Positions 25,970 through 35,381 are shown, counted from the stretch's first letter. The stretch: DNA of 64,000 bases from JAPWJZ01 sp965279315 (GCA_965279315.1 OZ257145.1:372001-436000), one strand, 5' to 3'. Numbers and translations: made by a program. The notes: generated from the letters alone by a model not told the origin.

Positions 25970-27658
25970 TTAAGAAGCGCGGCGCAGCGGCTTGTATTTA
26001 AGGCGGTGCGGCTGGTCCGCGTCTTCGCCGAAGCGTTTCTTGCGGTCCTTTTCGTAGTCTTCGTAGTTGCCTTCGAAAAAGGTCACCTGGCTGTCGCCTT
26101 CGAAAGCCAGCATATGCGTCGCAAGGCGGTCGAGGAACCAGCGGTCGTGCGAGATGACGACCGCGCAGCCTGCATAGTTCTCCAAAGCATCTTCGAGCGC
26201 GCCCAGCGTTTCGGTATCCAGGTCGTTGGTCGGTTCGTCGAGAAGCAGCAGGTTGGCCGGGTCTTTCAGCATCTTGGCAAGGTGCACGCGGTTGCGCTCC
26301 CCGCCTGACAGGATGCCGACTTTTTTCTGCTGGTCGGGGCCGCGGAAACCGAAGGAACCGCAATAGGCGCGGGTGTTCACTTCACGCTTGCCGAGGTAGA
26401 AGATATCGTTGCCGCCGGAAATTTCCTGCCAGACGTTGTGGTCTGCGGCAAGGCTGTCGCGGCTCTGGTTGACGTAGCCAAGCTTCACGGCATCGGACAC
26501 CACCACATTGCCGGCATCGGGTTGTTCTTCGCCGGTGATCATGCGGAACAGGGTGGTCTTGCCCGCGCCGTTCGGGCCGATCACGCCGACGATGCCGCCG
26601 GGCGGCAGCTTGAACGAAAGGTTTTCAATCAGCAGGCGGTCGTCATAGCCCTTCGACACGTTCTTGAACTCGACCACGTTCTGGCCGAGGCGCGGCGGCA
26701 CGGGAATGACGATCTGCGCGGTGCGCGTCTTTTCATACTTTTCCGATTCAGCCAGCAGGTCGTTATAGGCGGTGATACGCGCCTTGGATTTTGCCTGGCG
26801 CGCTTTCGGCGACTGGCGCACCCATTCCAGTTCGCGCGCCAGCGTTTTCTGGCGGCTTTCGTCTTCGCGGCCTTCCTGTGCAAGGCGTTTGGCCTTCGCC
26901 TCCAGATAGCCGGTATAGTTGCCCTCGTAGGGGATGCCGGAGCCGCGGTCGAGTTCCAAAATCCAGCCCGTGACATGGTCGAGGAAGTAACGGTCGTGCG
27001 TGACCATCACGACAGTGCCCTTGAAATCCAGCAGGGTGCGCTGCAGCCAGGCCACCGATTCAGCGTCCAGATGGTTGGTCGGTTCGTCGAGCAGGAGCAG
27101 GTCGGGTTTTTCCAGCAGCAGCTTGCACAGCGCAACGCGGCGTTTTTCACCGCCGGAAAGGTTCGTCACTTTCGCATCCGGCGGCGGGCAGCGCAGCGCG
27201 TCCAGCGCGATTTCCAGCGTGCGCTCGAGGTTCCAGCCGTCGGCTGCCTCGATCTTCGTCAGCAGGTCGCCCTGTTCTTCCATCATCGACGCCATTTCGG
27301 CGTCATCCGTGACGGTTGCGAACAGTTCGGAGATTTCGTTGTAACGGTCGAGCAGCGCCTTGGTGTCCTTCATCGCCTCCATGACGTTTTCGAGGACGGT
27401 CTTGGTGGGGTCAAGCTGCGGTTCCTGCGGCAGGTAGCCGATGCGCACGCCTTCGGCCGCCCAGGCTTCGCCGTTGAATTCCTTTTCAACGCCCGCCATG
27501 ATTTTCAGCAGCGACGACTTACCCGATCCGTTGGGGCCCAGCACGCCAATCTTGACGCCCGGCAAAAAGCTGAGATAAATGCCGCTCAAAACCTTTTTCC
27601 CGCCGGGATAGGTTTTTGCCAGATCTTTCATCACGTAAATATATTGATGAGATGCCAT
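25970..27658 (-). CDS. ettA: energy-dependent translational throttle EttA (ABC-F)
   Basis: 562-residue ABC-F protein with two ATPase domains and no membrane part. The Walker A motifs are GPNGSGKSSL and GPNGAGKTTL, the signatures LSGGEKRR and LSGGERNR, and both Walker B/D-loop regions read LLLLDEPTNHLD/LLLLDEPTNDLD. The inter-domain linker and arm (PKARQAKSKARITAYNDL) match EttA, which gates ribosome entry into elongation according to ATP level. AAGGAG lies 8 bases upstream of the ATG. Confidence 0.95.
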   Translation of the reverse strand: MASHQYIYVMKDLAKTYPGGKKVLSGIYLSFLPGVKIGVLGPNGSGKSSLLKIMAGVEKEFNGEAWAAEGVRIGYLPQEPQLDPTKTVLENVMEAMKDTKALLDRYNEISELFATVTDDAEMASMMEEQGDLLTKIEAADGWNLERTLEIALDALRCPPPDAKVTNLSGGEKRRVALCKLLLEKPDLLLLDEPTNHLDAESVAWLQRTLLDFKGTVVMVTHDRYFLDHVTGWILELDRGSGIPYEGNYTGYLEAKAKRLAQEGREDESRQKTLARELEWVRQSPKARQAKSKARITAYNDLLAESEKYEKTRTAQIVIPVPPRLGQNVVEFKNVSKGYDDRLLIENLSFKLPPGGIVGVIGPNGAGKTTLFRMITGEEQPDAGNVVVSDAVKLGYVNQSRDSLAADHNVWQEISGGNDIFYLGKREVNTRAYCGSFGFRGPDQQKKVGILSGGERNRVHLAKMLKDPANLLLLDEPTNDLDTETLGALEDALENYAGCAVVISHDRWFLDRLATHMLAFEGDSQVTFFEGNYEDYEKDRKKRFGEDADQPHRLKYKPLRRAS

Positions 27659-27769
27659 TGCGCTGCGCTCCTTATAAAATTCAGTCGTTATATATATAAA
27701 GAGTCGCGCGGCAGGGCAAGCCTGACGCGCAAACTATCAAAAAAATCCAATAAAATCAGGCAGGCAGAA

Positions 27770-28213
27770 TTACACCGCGTGCATGCCGAGGCATAGCACG
27801 ATCAGGATTGCGCCGAGGGCACCCACATATTTCTCGTTCGTGGTGATCCAGCCTACCAGGTTGTGGACTTCGGTCATGATGGCGGTATTCGCCTTTTCCT
27901 TCAGCGACGGCTCGAAGCGGTGGAAGGCATAGGGCAGCGCCATGACGACAAGCAACAGGTTGGCAACCATCGGCAGCAGCATCCCCGCAATGGAAGCGCC
28001 GGAGGACAGCATGCCCGCCATCAGGACAGGCACGGCAAAGGTCGCGAAAAAACCGTAGAGAAGCGTGATAACGGCAATATCGTCGATCTTGCGCTTGATC
28101 ACCGCAACAGCCTTTTCAAGCGGTGCCGGTTTTTTCGGCAGCGAACTGCTGAGGAACAGGAGCGAGAACACCGCAAGCGCACAGAGCGTAATAAGCCCCA
28201 ACAAACCTAGCAT
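27770..28213 (-). CDS. small four-helix membrane protein
   Basis: 147 residues from the ATG at 28213, which has GAGG 8 bases upstream; a longer frame to 28273 adds a non-hydrophobic leader and is less likely. Four hydrophobic segments are visible: residues 1-25, 45-70, 72-95 and 122-145. A short basic loop (KKPAPLEKAVAVIKRK) lies after the first. No family is recognised. Confidence 0.7.
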   Translation of the reverse strand: MLGLLGLITLCALAVFSLLFLSSSLPKKPAPLEKAVAVIKRKIDDIAVITLLYGFFATFAVPVLMAGMLSSGASIAGMLLPMVANLLLVVMALPYAFHRFEPSLKEKANTAIMTEVHNLVGWITTNEKYVGALGAILIVLCLGMHAV

Positions 28214-28284
28214 CTGAATAACCTCATGAAATTGCCCTGCTTTTAATTCAGCACACCATGCGGCGGGATGCAAGTGCGGCGATT

Positions 28285-29187
28285 TTAAACAGACGTGTTC
28301 ATGATCTGCAGCAGCAGCATGCGCGCCTGCTGCTTGTCGGCGGGATTGGGCGCGCGCTCTATATACCGCTCCAGCGCGGTCTTGGCCTGCCCCTGCTGGC
28401 CCAGCTTGGCGTAAAGGATGCCTTTGTCGAACAGTGTCCGGTGTTCGTCCGGCGCCAGCGCCTCCATGGCTTCCACCACGATCACGGCCTGCGCGTATTC
28501 TTCGGATTCAACCAGGCGTTTCTTCAGGTTGTTTTCGAGCCGCAACAGCATGTCGCGGTTGCTGACGGCATCGTAAAAGTTATGGGAAAGCTCGGCCTTG
28601 TCGCCCGCAATCGATTTCAGCAGCTGGCGCAATTCCGCCGCGTTCATTTCCTGCCCCTGCCGGAACGGGTCGAGGATGACGCGTTCGCCGTCCTTTTCCA
28701 TCCGGACAAGGAAATGGCCGGGGAAGTTCAATCCCTCGATCGGCCAGCCGAGGCGGCGTGCGACATCGATATAGATGATGCCGATGGCGATCGGCAAACC
28801 CTTGCGGCGTTCAATCACGCGGATCAGGTTGGCGTTCTGGATGTCGTCGTATTTTTCGGTGTCGCCCGCATAGCCGTGGGATTCATGAACCGTCTTTTTC
28901 AGGACTGCCACGCGCAGGGCGAGCGTATCGGCATCTTTTTGCCGCAGCCGCGCATCAAAATCTTCCTGCGCGGTGTCGGCCAGTTTTTTCAGGTGATGGC
29001 GGAACCGCTCCGGCTTCACGCCCGGCAGGAACAGCAACCCCAATGCCAATGCCGTTTCGCCAAGGTCGATCAGCGCATCTTCCTGCAATCCCGCCAGCCG
29101 CACATACTGGAACGCTTCGTCCGGCGTTTCGAACCGGTGAAGGTCGCTCAAGTCATCGGGCGGTTCAATGGATGACGCGCAGGTCAA
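28285..29187 (-). CDS. SirB1-family transglutaminase-like/TPR protein
   Basis: About 300 residues. The core has LRQKDADTLALRVAVLKK, NANLIRVIERRKGLPIAIGIIYIDVARRLGWPIEGLNFPGHFLVR and ILDPFRQGQ, typical of SirB1 (transglutaminase-like fold, DUF1347-type), followed by TPR-like helices near the C-terminus. The catalytic Cys expected in true transglutaminases is not obvious, as is usual in this family. The start is assigned to a TTG at 29187 whose last two bases open the TGA stop of the upstream BON gene. No ATG is available before the conserved core; the frame extends further only through coding sequence of the BON gene. Confidence 0.8.
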   Translation of the reverse strand: MTCASSIEPPDDLSDLHRFETPDEAFQYVRLAGLQEDALIDLGETALALGLLFLPGVKPERFRHHLKKLADTAQEDFDARLRQKDADTLALRVAVLKKTVHESHGYAGDTEKYDDIQNANLIRVIERRKGLPIAIGIIYIDVARRLGWPIEGLNFPGHFLVRMEKDGERVILDPFRQGQEMNAAELRQLLKSIAGDKAELSHNFYDAVSNRDMLLRLENNLKKRLVESEEYAQAVIVVEAMEALAPDEHRTLFDKGILYAKLGQQGQAKTALERYIERAPNPADKQQARMLLLQIMNTSV

Positions 29188-29822
29188 TGGATGGAACTCT
29201 CGATCTCGCCGGTCGCGGGGTTGACGATGCCGGGGGGCGTTTCGCCGCGCAGGCGCACATAGCTGGTGACGCTTTTCACGTATTTCGTGTTGCGCGCGTA
29301 ATCCAGCACGCGGTCGAGCTCTTTCTGGTCCTGGGCCACGCCCATCATGTAGACGACGCCCGCAACGGTCTCGATCGAATAATTGATGGACTGCACGTAT
29401 TTGTCGAACATCAGGCGCGCCTTGATGTCGCTGGTGATCCAAGAGTCGGTCATATAGGTGCCGACGCCGACATCCTTGTCGACGGAAATTTCGTTGATGA
29501 CCTGGCGTACGCCTTCCGCCTGCCACGCAAGGCGCACGGCGTCGACGCGCATGTCGGCGGTGGGCACGTTGCCGGTGATCAGCACGCGGCCTTCCTTCAC
29601 GGTCATGGAAAGGCGCGCATACATTTTTGAGTCATGCTTCAGCCACAAATCCGTGATGGCAAGGCGGATGGAGGTGTCGGTCGCGGCGGTTTTCAGGCCG
29701 CCTTCCTGCGCGGCGGCGACGCCGACAGTTGCGCCCGCGCCGGTTGCCAGCGCAAGCGGCGTGCAGCCCTGTACCAGGACAGGCAGCGACAGCGCCAGAA
29801 AAGCGGTGATGATTTTTTTCAT
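29184..29822 (-). CDS. BON-domain lipoprotein, DolP (YraP)-like
   Basis: 212-residue lipoprotein with lipobox LVQGC (Cys20) and two BON domains: about residues 48-120 (RLAITDLWLKHDSK...GRVLITGNVPT) and 125-195 (SDIKARLMFDKYVQS...GVVYMMGVAQDQKELDRVLDYAR). In enterobacteria the equivalent DolP supports outer-membrane integrity. Placement next to yraN and rsmI matches the E. coli yraN-yraP neighbourhood. GGGGA precedes the start. Its stop overlaps the start of the SirB1 gene. Confidence 0.9.
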   Translation of the reverse strand: MKKIITAFLALSLPVLVQGCTPLALATGAGATVGVAAAQEGGLKTAATDTSIRLAITDLWLKHDSKMYARLSMTVKEGRVLITGNVPTADMRVDAVRLAWQAEGVRQVINEISVDKDVGVGTYMTDSWITSDIKARLMFDKYVQSINYSIETVAGVVYMMGVAQDQKELDRVLDYARNTKYVKSVTSYVRLRGETPPGIVNPATGEIESSIH

Positions 29823-29841
29823 GATATGATTCCCCGTTTAA

Positions 29842-30234
29842 TCAGAATGCGTTCAGCAGGTGCTGCGGCAGTTTGCCGGGCGCCATGACAAGGGCGTCGA
29901 ACCGGCTCTCGAATACACTATATTGCGTATGCTTCATCAGGTAAAGCTCCGCCGCGCGGCGCACGCGGGACTGGTTGATGCGCGTGATCGCCTCCGCCGC
30001 GTCTTCGTGCGTGCGGCGCAGCTTCACTTCGACGAAGCAGATCACGCCATAGCGCAGCGCGATAATGTCTACCTCGCCGACATGCGTCTTGAAACGACGT
30101 TCCAGGATCTTATATCCCTTCACGCGCAAAAACAGCGCGGCGATGGTTTCGGCGGCCATGCCTTTATTATGTCCTGACTTCGTGTTCAGTTTTCCGGCGA
30201 CCTTTTTAGAAATCGCATCCTTGATCTTTTTCAT
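29842..30234 (-). CDS. YraN-family endonuclease-fold protein (UPF0102)
   Basis: 130-residue member of the YraN/UPF0102 family. The predicted restriction-endonuclease-like core is visible as GMAAETIAALFL, YKILERRFKTHVGEVDIIALR and ICFVEVKLRR (the GEVD...EVK metal-site pattern). Its biological role is not settled. It overlaps rsmI by 4 bases (ATGA), so translation is coupled, and sits 20 bp upstream of the BON lipoprotein gene. Confidence 0.9.
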   Translation of the reverse strand: MKKIKDAISKKVAGKLNTKSGHNKGMAAETIAALFLRVKGYKILERRFKTHVGEVDIIALRYGVICFVEVKLRRTHEDAAEAITRINQSRVRRAAELYLMKHTQYSVFESRFDALVMAPGKLPQHLLNAF

Positions 30235-31100
30235 TTCTTGCCTTTCAGCAGCAATGCCCGCTGGTACAGGTCGCTTTTGCGCTGGCCGGATTTCGCGGCG
30301 ACAAACCCTGCCGCATCCTTTACGCCCATGCCTTCCTCGTCCATCATTTTCAGCAGCAGGGCATCGGTCGCGTCGGCTGTCCAGATATCGCCGTCGCCTG
30401 CGCCCGGCCCTTCGACCACCACCACGATTTCGCCTTTAGGCTCGCCCTGCGCATCATAATGGGCGGCAAGTTCGGCAAGCGTGCCGCGACGGATTTCCTC
30501 GAATTTCTTGGTCAGTTCGCGGGCGACTGCTGCGCGGCGGTTGCCAAGGATTTCCGCCATGTCGCGCAGGCTGTCGGCAAGCCGCGGCGCGGTTTCATAA
30601 AATATCAGCGTGCAGGGCACGGGTTTCACATCCGTCAGCGCGGATTTGCGCGCCGCGCTTTTGGGCGGCAGGAATCCTGCGAACATAAATTTGTCAATGG
30701 GCAGGGCCGACAGCACAAGCGCCGTCAGCGTCGCCGTCGCGCCCGGCACGCAGGTCACATAAATCCCCTCCGCCACCACGGCATCGACCAGCTTGTAACC
30801 GGGGTCGGAAATCAGCGGCATGCCCGCATCCGAAATCAGGGCGATGCGTTGGCCTTCCTTCAGCATGCGGATCAGCTTCGGCCGCATCTCGTCGGCGTTG
30901 TGGTCGTGGTAGGGGATTTTCTGGGTGTCGAGGCCGTGATAGCTGGTGAGCTTGCCGGCCTCCCGTGTGTCCTCGCAGGCGATGGCATCCACTTTCCCTA
31001 ATATCTCGATGGCGCGCAAAGTGATGTCGCCCATGTTGCCGATGGGTGTCGCTACGATATAAAGACCGCCGTCGAGGTCAGAATCAAGTTTTCGTGCCAT
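30231..31100 (-). CDS. rsmI: 16S rRNA (cytidine-1402 2'-O)-methyltransferase RsmI
   Basis: 289-residue SAM-dependent tetrapyrrole-methylase-fold enzyme. Signatures are LYIVATPIGNMGDITLRA, ACEDTREAGKLTSYHG, ALISDAGMPLISDPGYKL and CVPGATATLTAL. It methylates C1402 of 16S rRNA in the decoding centre. Divergent from the LpoA-like lipoprotein gene, the same divergent pair seen in E. coli (rsmI/lpoA), and upstream of yraN in an apparent four-gene operon. Confidence 0.95.
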   Translation of the reverse strand: MARKLDSDLDGGLYIVATPIGNMGDITLRAIEILGKVDAIACEDTREAGKLTSYHGLDTQKIPYHDHNADEMRPKLIRMLKEGQRIALISDAGMPLISDPGYKLVDAVVAEGIYVTCVPGATATLTALVLSALPIDKFMFAGFLPPKSAARKSALTDVKPVPCTLIFYETAPRLADSLRDMAEILGNRRAAVARELTKKFEEIRRGTLAELAAHYDAQGEPKGEIVVVVEGPGAGDGDIWTADATDALLLKMMDEEGMGVKDAAGFVAAKSGQRKSDLYQRALLLKGKK

Positions 31101-31169
31101 GGCCGATGTCTATAATGGAGACCTTGAAATTATCGGGGCTTTGCCCGTCAACCGGAGTATATCGAAAAA

Positions 31170-32447
31170 ATGTTCAAGCCTGTCCAGTTTTTATTCGCGG
31201 CCGCATTTGCCCTCGCTTTGTCGGGCTGCGTCGCCAACGGCAATTACAGCGGCAATATGCCGGGCAATACCGGCGTCGTGTCGAACGACCCCAACGCCAT
31301 GCCGAACCTCGGCTGGCAAACGGCGGGCGACCGCAAGGAACTGGCGCAGCAAAACCAGTCCTTCATGAAAGACCCGAACCGCCCCGGCCTTGTTTCCACC
31401 ACCAAAAAAGTCAAGGTCGCGCTGCTGCTGCCCCTGTCCGGCAAAAACGCCGATCTTGGCCAGTCGATGCTGAAGGCGGCGCAGATGGCGCTGTTCGATG
31501 TGGGTTCCGCCAATTTTGAAATGGTGCCGAAAGACACGAAGAGCACGCCCGACGGCGCGTCGATGGCAGCGCAGGAAGCCGCCAACAGCGGCGCTGCCAT
31601 GTTCCTAGGCCCCATCTTCGCCGAAGACGTGCGCGCGGTGAAACCCGTGTCGTCCGCCCGCAACATCCCGATGATGGCCTTCACGACCGACTGGACGCTG
31701 GGCGGCGGCGACACCTACATCATGGGCTTCCTGCCCTTCGCGCAAGTGGCGCGCGTGGCGCAGTATGCGAAAACGCATGGCGGCGACCGCGTCGCCGTGT
31801 TCGCGCCCACAACGCCCTATTGCGACGCCGTGATCGGCACGCTGAACCGCGCGGGCGTCAGCGCCGTGAAGGTGCAACGCTACGCGCCGCAGCAGGCCGA
31901 CCTGACGCAAGCCGTCGCCAGCTTCGCGGAAACGTCGAAGACCTCGGCCGCGCCGCTTGCCTATACCTTCAACGCGCTGATGATGCCGGTCGGCGGTGAA
32001 AGCATGCGCTCGCTTGCCTCTGTCCTCTCCACCAACGGCATCAACAACCACAACATGCGCTTTTTGGGCACGGGTTTGTGGGATGACACGGCGCTGGCCA
32101 GCGACCCTGCCATGTATGGCGGCTGGTTCGCAGCGCCCGACCCCGCATCGCGCCGCGATTTCGAGCGCCGCTACAGCGAAAACTACGGCGGCGCGCCGTT
32201 GCGCCTCTCCTCGCTCGCCTATGACGCCACCGCGCTTGCGGCTGTGCTGGCGCGCACGGGCGGCGACGGCAATCCTTATACCCGCGACAAGCTGATGAAC
32301 CAGCGCGGCTTCGCCGGCATCGACGGCATCTTCCGCTTCCGCGGCGACGGCTTGTCGGAGCGCGGCCTTGCCGTCCTTGAAATCCGCTCCGGCGGCGCGA
32401 AAGTGATTGACCCCGCCCCCACCGCATTCCTGGGCTCCGGCAGCTGA
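31170..32447 (+). CDS. LpoA-like lipoprotein (penicillin-binding protein activator family)
   Basis: 425-residue lipoprotein with lipobox ALSGC (Cys20), a low-complexity Asn/Gly stretch, then a type I periplasmic-binding-protein fold (KVKVALLLPLSGKNADLGQSML..., GAAMFLGPIFAEDVRAVKP, RVAVFAPTTPYCDAV). This is the C-domain architecture of LpoA, which activates PBP1A from the outer membrane in gammaproteobacteria; the N-terminal TPR half of E. coli LpoA is absent. Activation of a PBP is inferred from family and position, not shown. The stop overlaps the yggS start (TGATG). Confidence 0.85.
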   Translation: MFKPVQFLFAAAFALALSGCVANGNYSGNMPGNTGVVSNDPNAMPNLGWQTAGDRKELAQQNQSFMKDPNRPGLVSTTKKVKVALLLPLSGKNADLGQSMLKAAQMALFDVGSANFEMVPKDTKSTPDGASMAAQEAANSGAAMFLGPIFAEDVRAVKPVSSARNIPMMAFTTDWTLGGGDTYIMGFLPFAQVARVAQYAKTHGGDRVAVFAPTTPYCDAVIGTLNRAGVSAVKVQRYAPQQADLTQAVASFAETSKTSAAPLAYTFNALMMPVGGESMRSLASVLSTNGINNHNMRFLGTGLWDDTALASDPAMYGGWFAAPDPASRRDFERRYSENYGGAPLRLSSLAYDATALAAVLARTGGDGNPYTRDKLMNQRGFAGIDGIFRFRGDGLSERGLAVLEIRSGGAKVIDPAPTAFLGSGS

Positions 32448-33109
32448 TGACACTCGCAACGATACAGCAACGCATGAAGGCCGCCTGCGAACAAGCAGCG
32501 CGGCCTTTGTCGTCCGTGCAACTGGTTGCGGTCAGCAAGATGCAGCCGGACGAAGCCGTGCAGGCGGTATTGGACGCAGGCCAGCGCGTATTCGGTGAAA
32601 ACCGCGTGCAGGAGGCGCAGGCGCGCTGGCTGCCGCTGCGCGCGAAATACGACAACCTGAAACTTCATTTGATCGGCCACCTGCAATCGAACAAGGCGAA
32701 GGAAGCCGTCGCCCTGTTCGACGCCATCGAAACCGTCGACAGCGAAAAACTGGCGGGCGCGCTGAAAAACGAAATGGACAGGCAAGGCCGCCAGCTGCCC
32801 TGCTTCATCCAGGTCAATACCGGCGAGGAAGACCAAAAGGGCGGCGTGCCCCCGCGCGAGGTCGAGGCGCTGTATAAATTCTGCCGCGATGCCGGGCACA
32901 ATATATATGGGCTGATGTGCATCCCGCCCGTGGATGAAATTCCCGACCCGCATTTCGCGCTTTTGAACAAGCTGGCAAAAGGACTCGGGCTGCCGAATTT
33001 GAGCATGGGCATGAGCGCCGATTTCGACACCGCGATTCGATACGGCAGCACCCATATTCGTGTCGGCAGCGCCCTTTTTGGTATTAGGGAAAATACTAAA
33101 TCCGAATAA
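32447..33109 (+). CDS. yggS: PLP-homeostasis protein, YggS/PLPBP family
   Basis: 220-residue fold-type III PLP-binding protein. The Schiff-base Lys31 lies in QLVAVSKMQP, and HLIGHLQSNKAKEAV, FIQVNTGEEDQKGG, MCIPPV and LSMGMSADFDTAIRYGSTHIRVGSALFG are all intact. The family has no known enzymatic activity and buffers cellular pyridoxal phosphate. It is coupled to the preceding lipoprotein gene by a one-base overlap. Confidence 0.94.
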   Translation: MTLATIQQRMKAACEQAARPLSSVQLVAVSKMQPDEAVQAVLDAGQRVFGENRVQEAQARWLPLRAKYDNLKLHLIGHLQSNKAKEAVALFDAIETVDSEKLAGALKNEMDRQGRQLPCFIQVNTGEEDQKGGVPPREVEALYKFCRDAGHNIYGLMCIPPVDEIPDPHFALLNKLAKGLGLPNLSMGMSADFDTAIRYGSTHIRVGSALFGIRENTKSE

Positions 33110-33164
33110 TTTCAATTACTTAAAAATTAATTTGTCATTCTGGCAAATCGTTCTTGTCAATGTG

Positions 33165-33201
33165 GAATGTCGTTGACATAATGCCTTCACTTCGCCATAA
33201 C
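33165..33201 (+). promoter_or_regulatory. promoter with overlapping inverted repeat
   Basis: A perfect -35 (TTGACA, 33173-33178), 17-base spacer and CATAAC form a sigma-70 promoter for the DnaK-family gene about 140 bases downstream. The -35 is the right arm of an imperfect inverted repeat, TTGTCAATG...CGTTGACA, whose left arm lies near 33154-33162, so a repressor could bind there. No sigma-32 or CIRCE element is recognised. Confidence 0.5.
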
Positions 33202-33342
33202 TGACACGAACCAAACGACTTTAGAAGATTAGGCAAGAGCCACGGCCCGACTACAGGAAATGTCCTTCATTTCCAGCGCGTTTAGAGACATAAACCGCCC
33301 GGTTGACGCCGCAAAAAGAAACTAAAACTGGAGAGCACGCAC

Positions 33343-35313
33343 ATGGGTAAAATTGTCGGGATTGACCTCGGTACCACGAAATCAGCCATCGCGATTTACG
33401 AAAACGACCAGCCGAAAATTTATCAGAACACAAAGGGCAAGCGCACGACGCCGTCCTATGTCGCGCTGAAAAAGAACACCGACAAAAAAACCAAGGAAGT
33501 GACGCAGGAATGGATCGTCGGCGAAGCCGCGAAAAACCAGGCGATCATGAACCCCCTGAATACGCTGTACGGCGTGAAGCGCCTGATCGGCCGCCGCTTC
33601 GATGACCCCGAAGTGCAGAAAATGGAAACCCTTGCTTCCTACAAGATCGTCAAAGGCCCGAACGGCGACGCGTGGGTTGAAGTCGACGGCAAACCGATGG
33701 CACCCGTCCAGATTTCCGCGATGGTCCTGCGCGAGCTGAAAGAGGCCGTTGAAAAGCAGATCGGCGAACCGGTCACCGAGGCGGTCATCACCGTCCCCGC
33801 TTACTTCAACGACGCGCAGCGCAAAGCCACGAAAGACGCGGGCGAAATCGCCGGCCTCGATGTGAAACGCATCATCAACGAGCCGACCGCAGCTGCCCTT
33901 GCCTACGGCATGGACAAGCAAAAAAGCGGCAAGATCGCCGTGTACGACCTCGGCGGCGGCACGTTCGACGTCTCCATCCTCGACCTGTCGATGGAAAAAG
34001 GCGGCAGCATGATCCGCGTGCTGGCGACCAACGGCGACACCTTCCTCGGCGGCGAAAACTTCGATGAACGCATCGCTGAATTCCTGATCGCGAAAATCAA
34101 CGAAGATCACGGCACCGACATCAACATCCATGACAAGGCGTCCAAGGCCGAATTCGCGACCCAGCTACAGCGCATCCGCGAAGCATCTGAAAAAGTGAAG
34201 ATCGAGCTGTCGAGCCAGGACGTTGCCGAAGTCAGCCTGCCCTTCCTGCTGCAAAGCGCGGAAGGCCCGGTCAACTTCAGCTACAGCATGACGCGCAAGG
34301 AACTGGAAGGCCTGGTGCAGGACCTGATCGACAAGACCCTGCCCCCGTTCCAGAAATCGCTTGCCGATGCCGGCCTGAAACTCTCCGACCTCGATGACGT
34401 CATCCTCGTCGGCGCGCAGACCCGCATGCCGAAAGTCGTCGAGACCGTGAAGGCATTCTACGGCAAGGAACCCCGCCGCGACGTGACCCCCGACGAGATC
34501 GTTGCCATGGGCGCTTCCGTCCAGGCCGCGATCCTGCAGGGCAACGTCGAAGATGTCTTGCTGCTCGACGTCATCCCGCTCACGATCGGCATCAAGACCG
34601 CCGGCGACGTGATGTTCAAGGCGATCCCGCGCAACTCGACGATCCCAGCCGAGTTCAAGGACACGTTCTCGACCTCCGTCGACAACCAGCCCAACGTGGA
34701 AATCCGCGTCTATCAGGGCGAGCGCGAAAAAGCGTCCGAGAACAAGCTGCTCGGCAGCTTCACCCTCGACGGCCTGCCCCCCGGCAAAGCCGGCACGGTT
34801 GAAGTCGAAATGACCCTGGCGATTGACGCGGACGGCGTGCTGAACGTCGAGGCGAAAAACGCAGCCACGGGCCGCGCACAGAAAATCGTCGTGAAGGCGA
34901 ATGGCGGCCTCTCCGAGGCTGAAGTCGCCCGCATGCTGAAAGATGCCGAAGCCAACGCCGAGAAAGACCGCGCCTTCCGCGAGTCCGTGACGGCACTGGC
35001 GAACGCCGATTTCGAGATCAAGGACGCGAACCGCCACAAGGAGCAGGATTACTACAAGCAGGCTCCGGAAGAACTGAAGAAAGCCTTCGAAGAGACCGTG
35101 AAAGACCTGACGACGGCACGCGACAAGCGCGACGTCGCCCAGATCATCGAAAAGACCGAAAAACTGAAAACGGTCCTGACCTCGATCGGCGAGGCCTTCA
35201 CCGGCGCGGCATCCGCAACGCCTGCAACCGAAACGCCCACTCCGGTAGCGAAGCCCGAAGCGGCGGCCGAAGACAAGCCGAAAGCGGCAACACCGAAAGC
35301 CCCCACGCCGTAA
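33343..35313 (+). CDS. DnaK-family (Hsp70) chaperone, possible paralogue
   Basis: 656-residue Hsp70 with a complete nucleotide-binding domain (VGIDLGTTKSAIAI, VITVPAYFNDAQRKATKDAG, NEPTAAALAYG, AVYDLGGGTFDVSILD), substrate-binding domain and helical lid. It differs from canonical DnaK: VGAQTRMPKV in place of VGGQTRMPKV, PLTIGIKTAGDVM in place of PLSLGIETLGG, and an Ala/Pro/Lys-rich tail without the usual acidic EEV-type end. No grpE or dnaJ is adjacent. It may be a second Hsp70, but without the rest of the genome the main DnaK cannot be excluded. Own promoter; terminator follows. Confidence 0.88.
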   Translation: MGKIVGIDLGTTKSAIAIYENDQPKIYQNTKGKRTTPSYVALKKNTDKKTKEVTQEWIVGEAAKNQAIMNPLNTLYGVKRLIGRRFDDPEVQKMETLASYKIVKGPNGDAWVEVDGKPMAPVQISAMVLRELKEAVEKQIGEPVTEAVITVPAYFNDAQRKATKDAGEIAGLDVKRIINEPTAAALAYGMDKQKSGKIAVYDLGGGTFDVSILDLSMEKGGSMIRVLATNGDTFLGGENFDERIAEFLIAKINEDHGTDINIHDKASKAEFATQLQRIREASEKVKIELSSQDVAEVSLPFLLQSAEGPVNFSYSMTRKELEGLVQDLIDKTLPPFQKSLADAGLKLSDLDDVILVGAQTRMPKVVETVKAFYGKEPRRDVTPDEIVAMGASVQAAILQGNVEDVLLLDVIPLTIGIKTAGDVMFKAIPRNSTIPAEFKDTFSTSVDNQPNVEIRVYQGEREKASENKLLGSFTLDGLPPGKAGTVEVEMTLAIDADGVLNVEAKNAATGRAQKIVVKANGGLSEAEVARMLKDAEANAEKDRAFRESVTALANADFEIKDANRHKEQDYYKQAPEELKKAFEETVKDLTTARDKRDVAQIIEKTEKLKTVLTSIGEAFTGAASATPATETPTPVAKPEAAAEDKPKAATPKAPTP

Positions 35314-35335
35314 TTGCGGCCAAGGGATAAAGAAC

Positions 35336-35368
35336 AAAAACCCCCGTCCTGCCGGACGGGGGTTTTTT
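35336..35368. terminator. bidirectional intrinsic terminator
   Basis: 9-bp GC-rich stem CCCCCGTCC/GGACGGGGG, flanked by five A and six T, between the convergent Hsp70 and Sel1-AAA genes. Confidence 0.9.
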
Positions 35369-35381
35369 CATGAGCGTTTTT

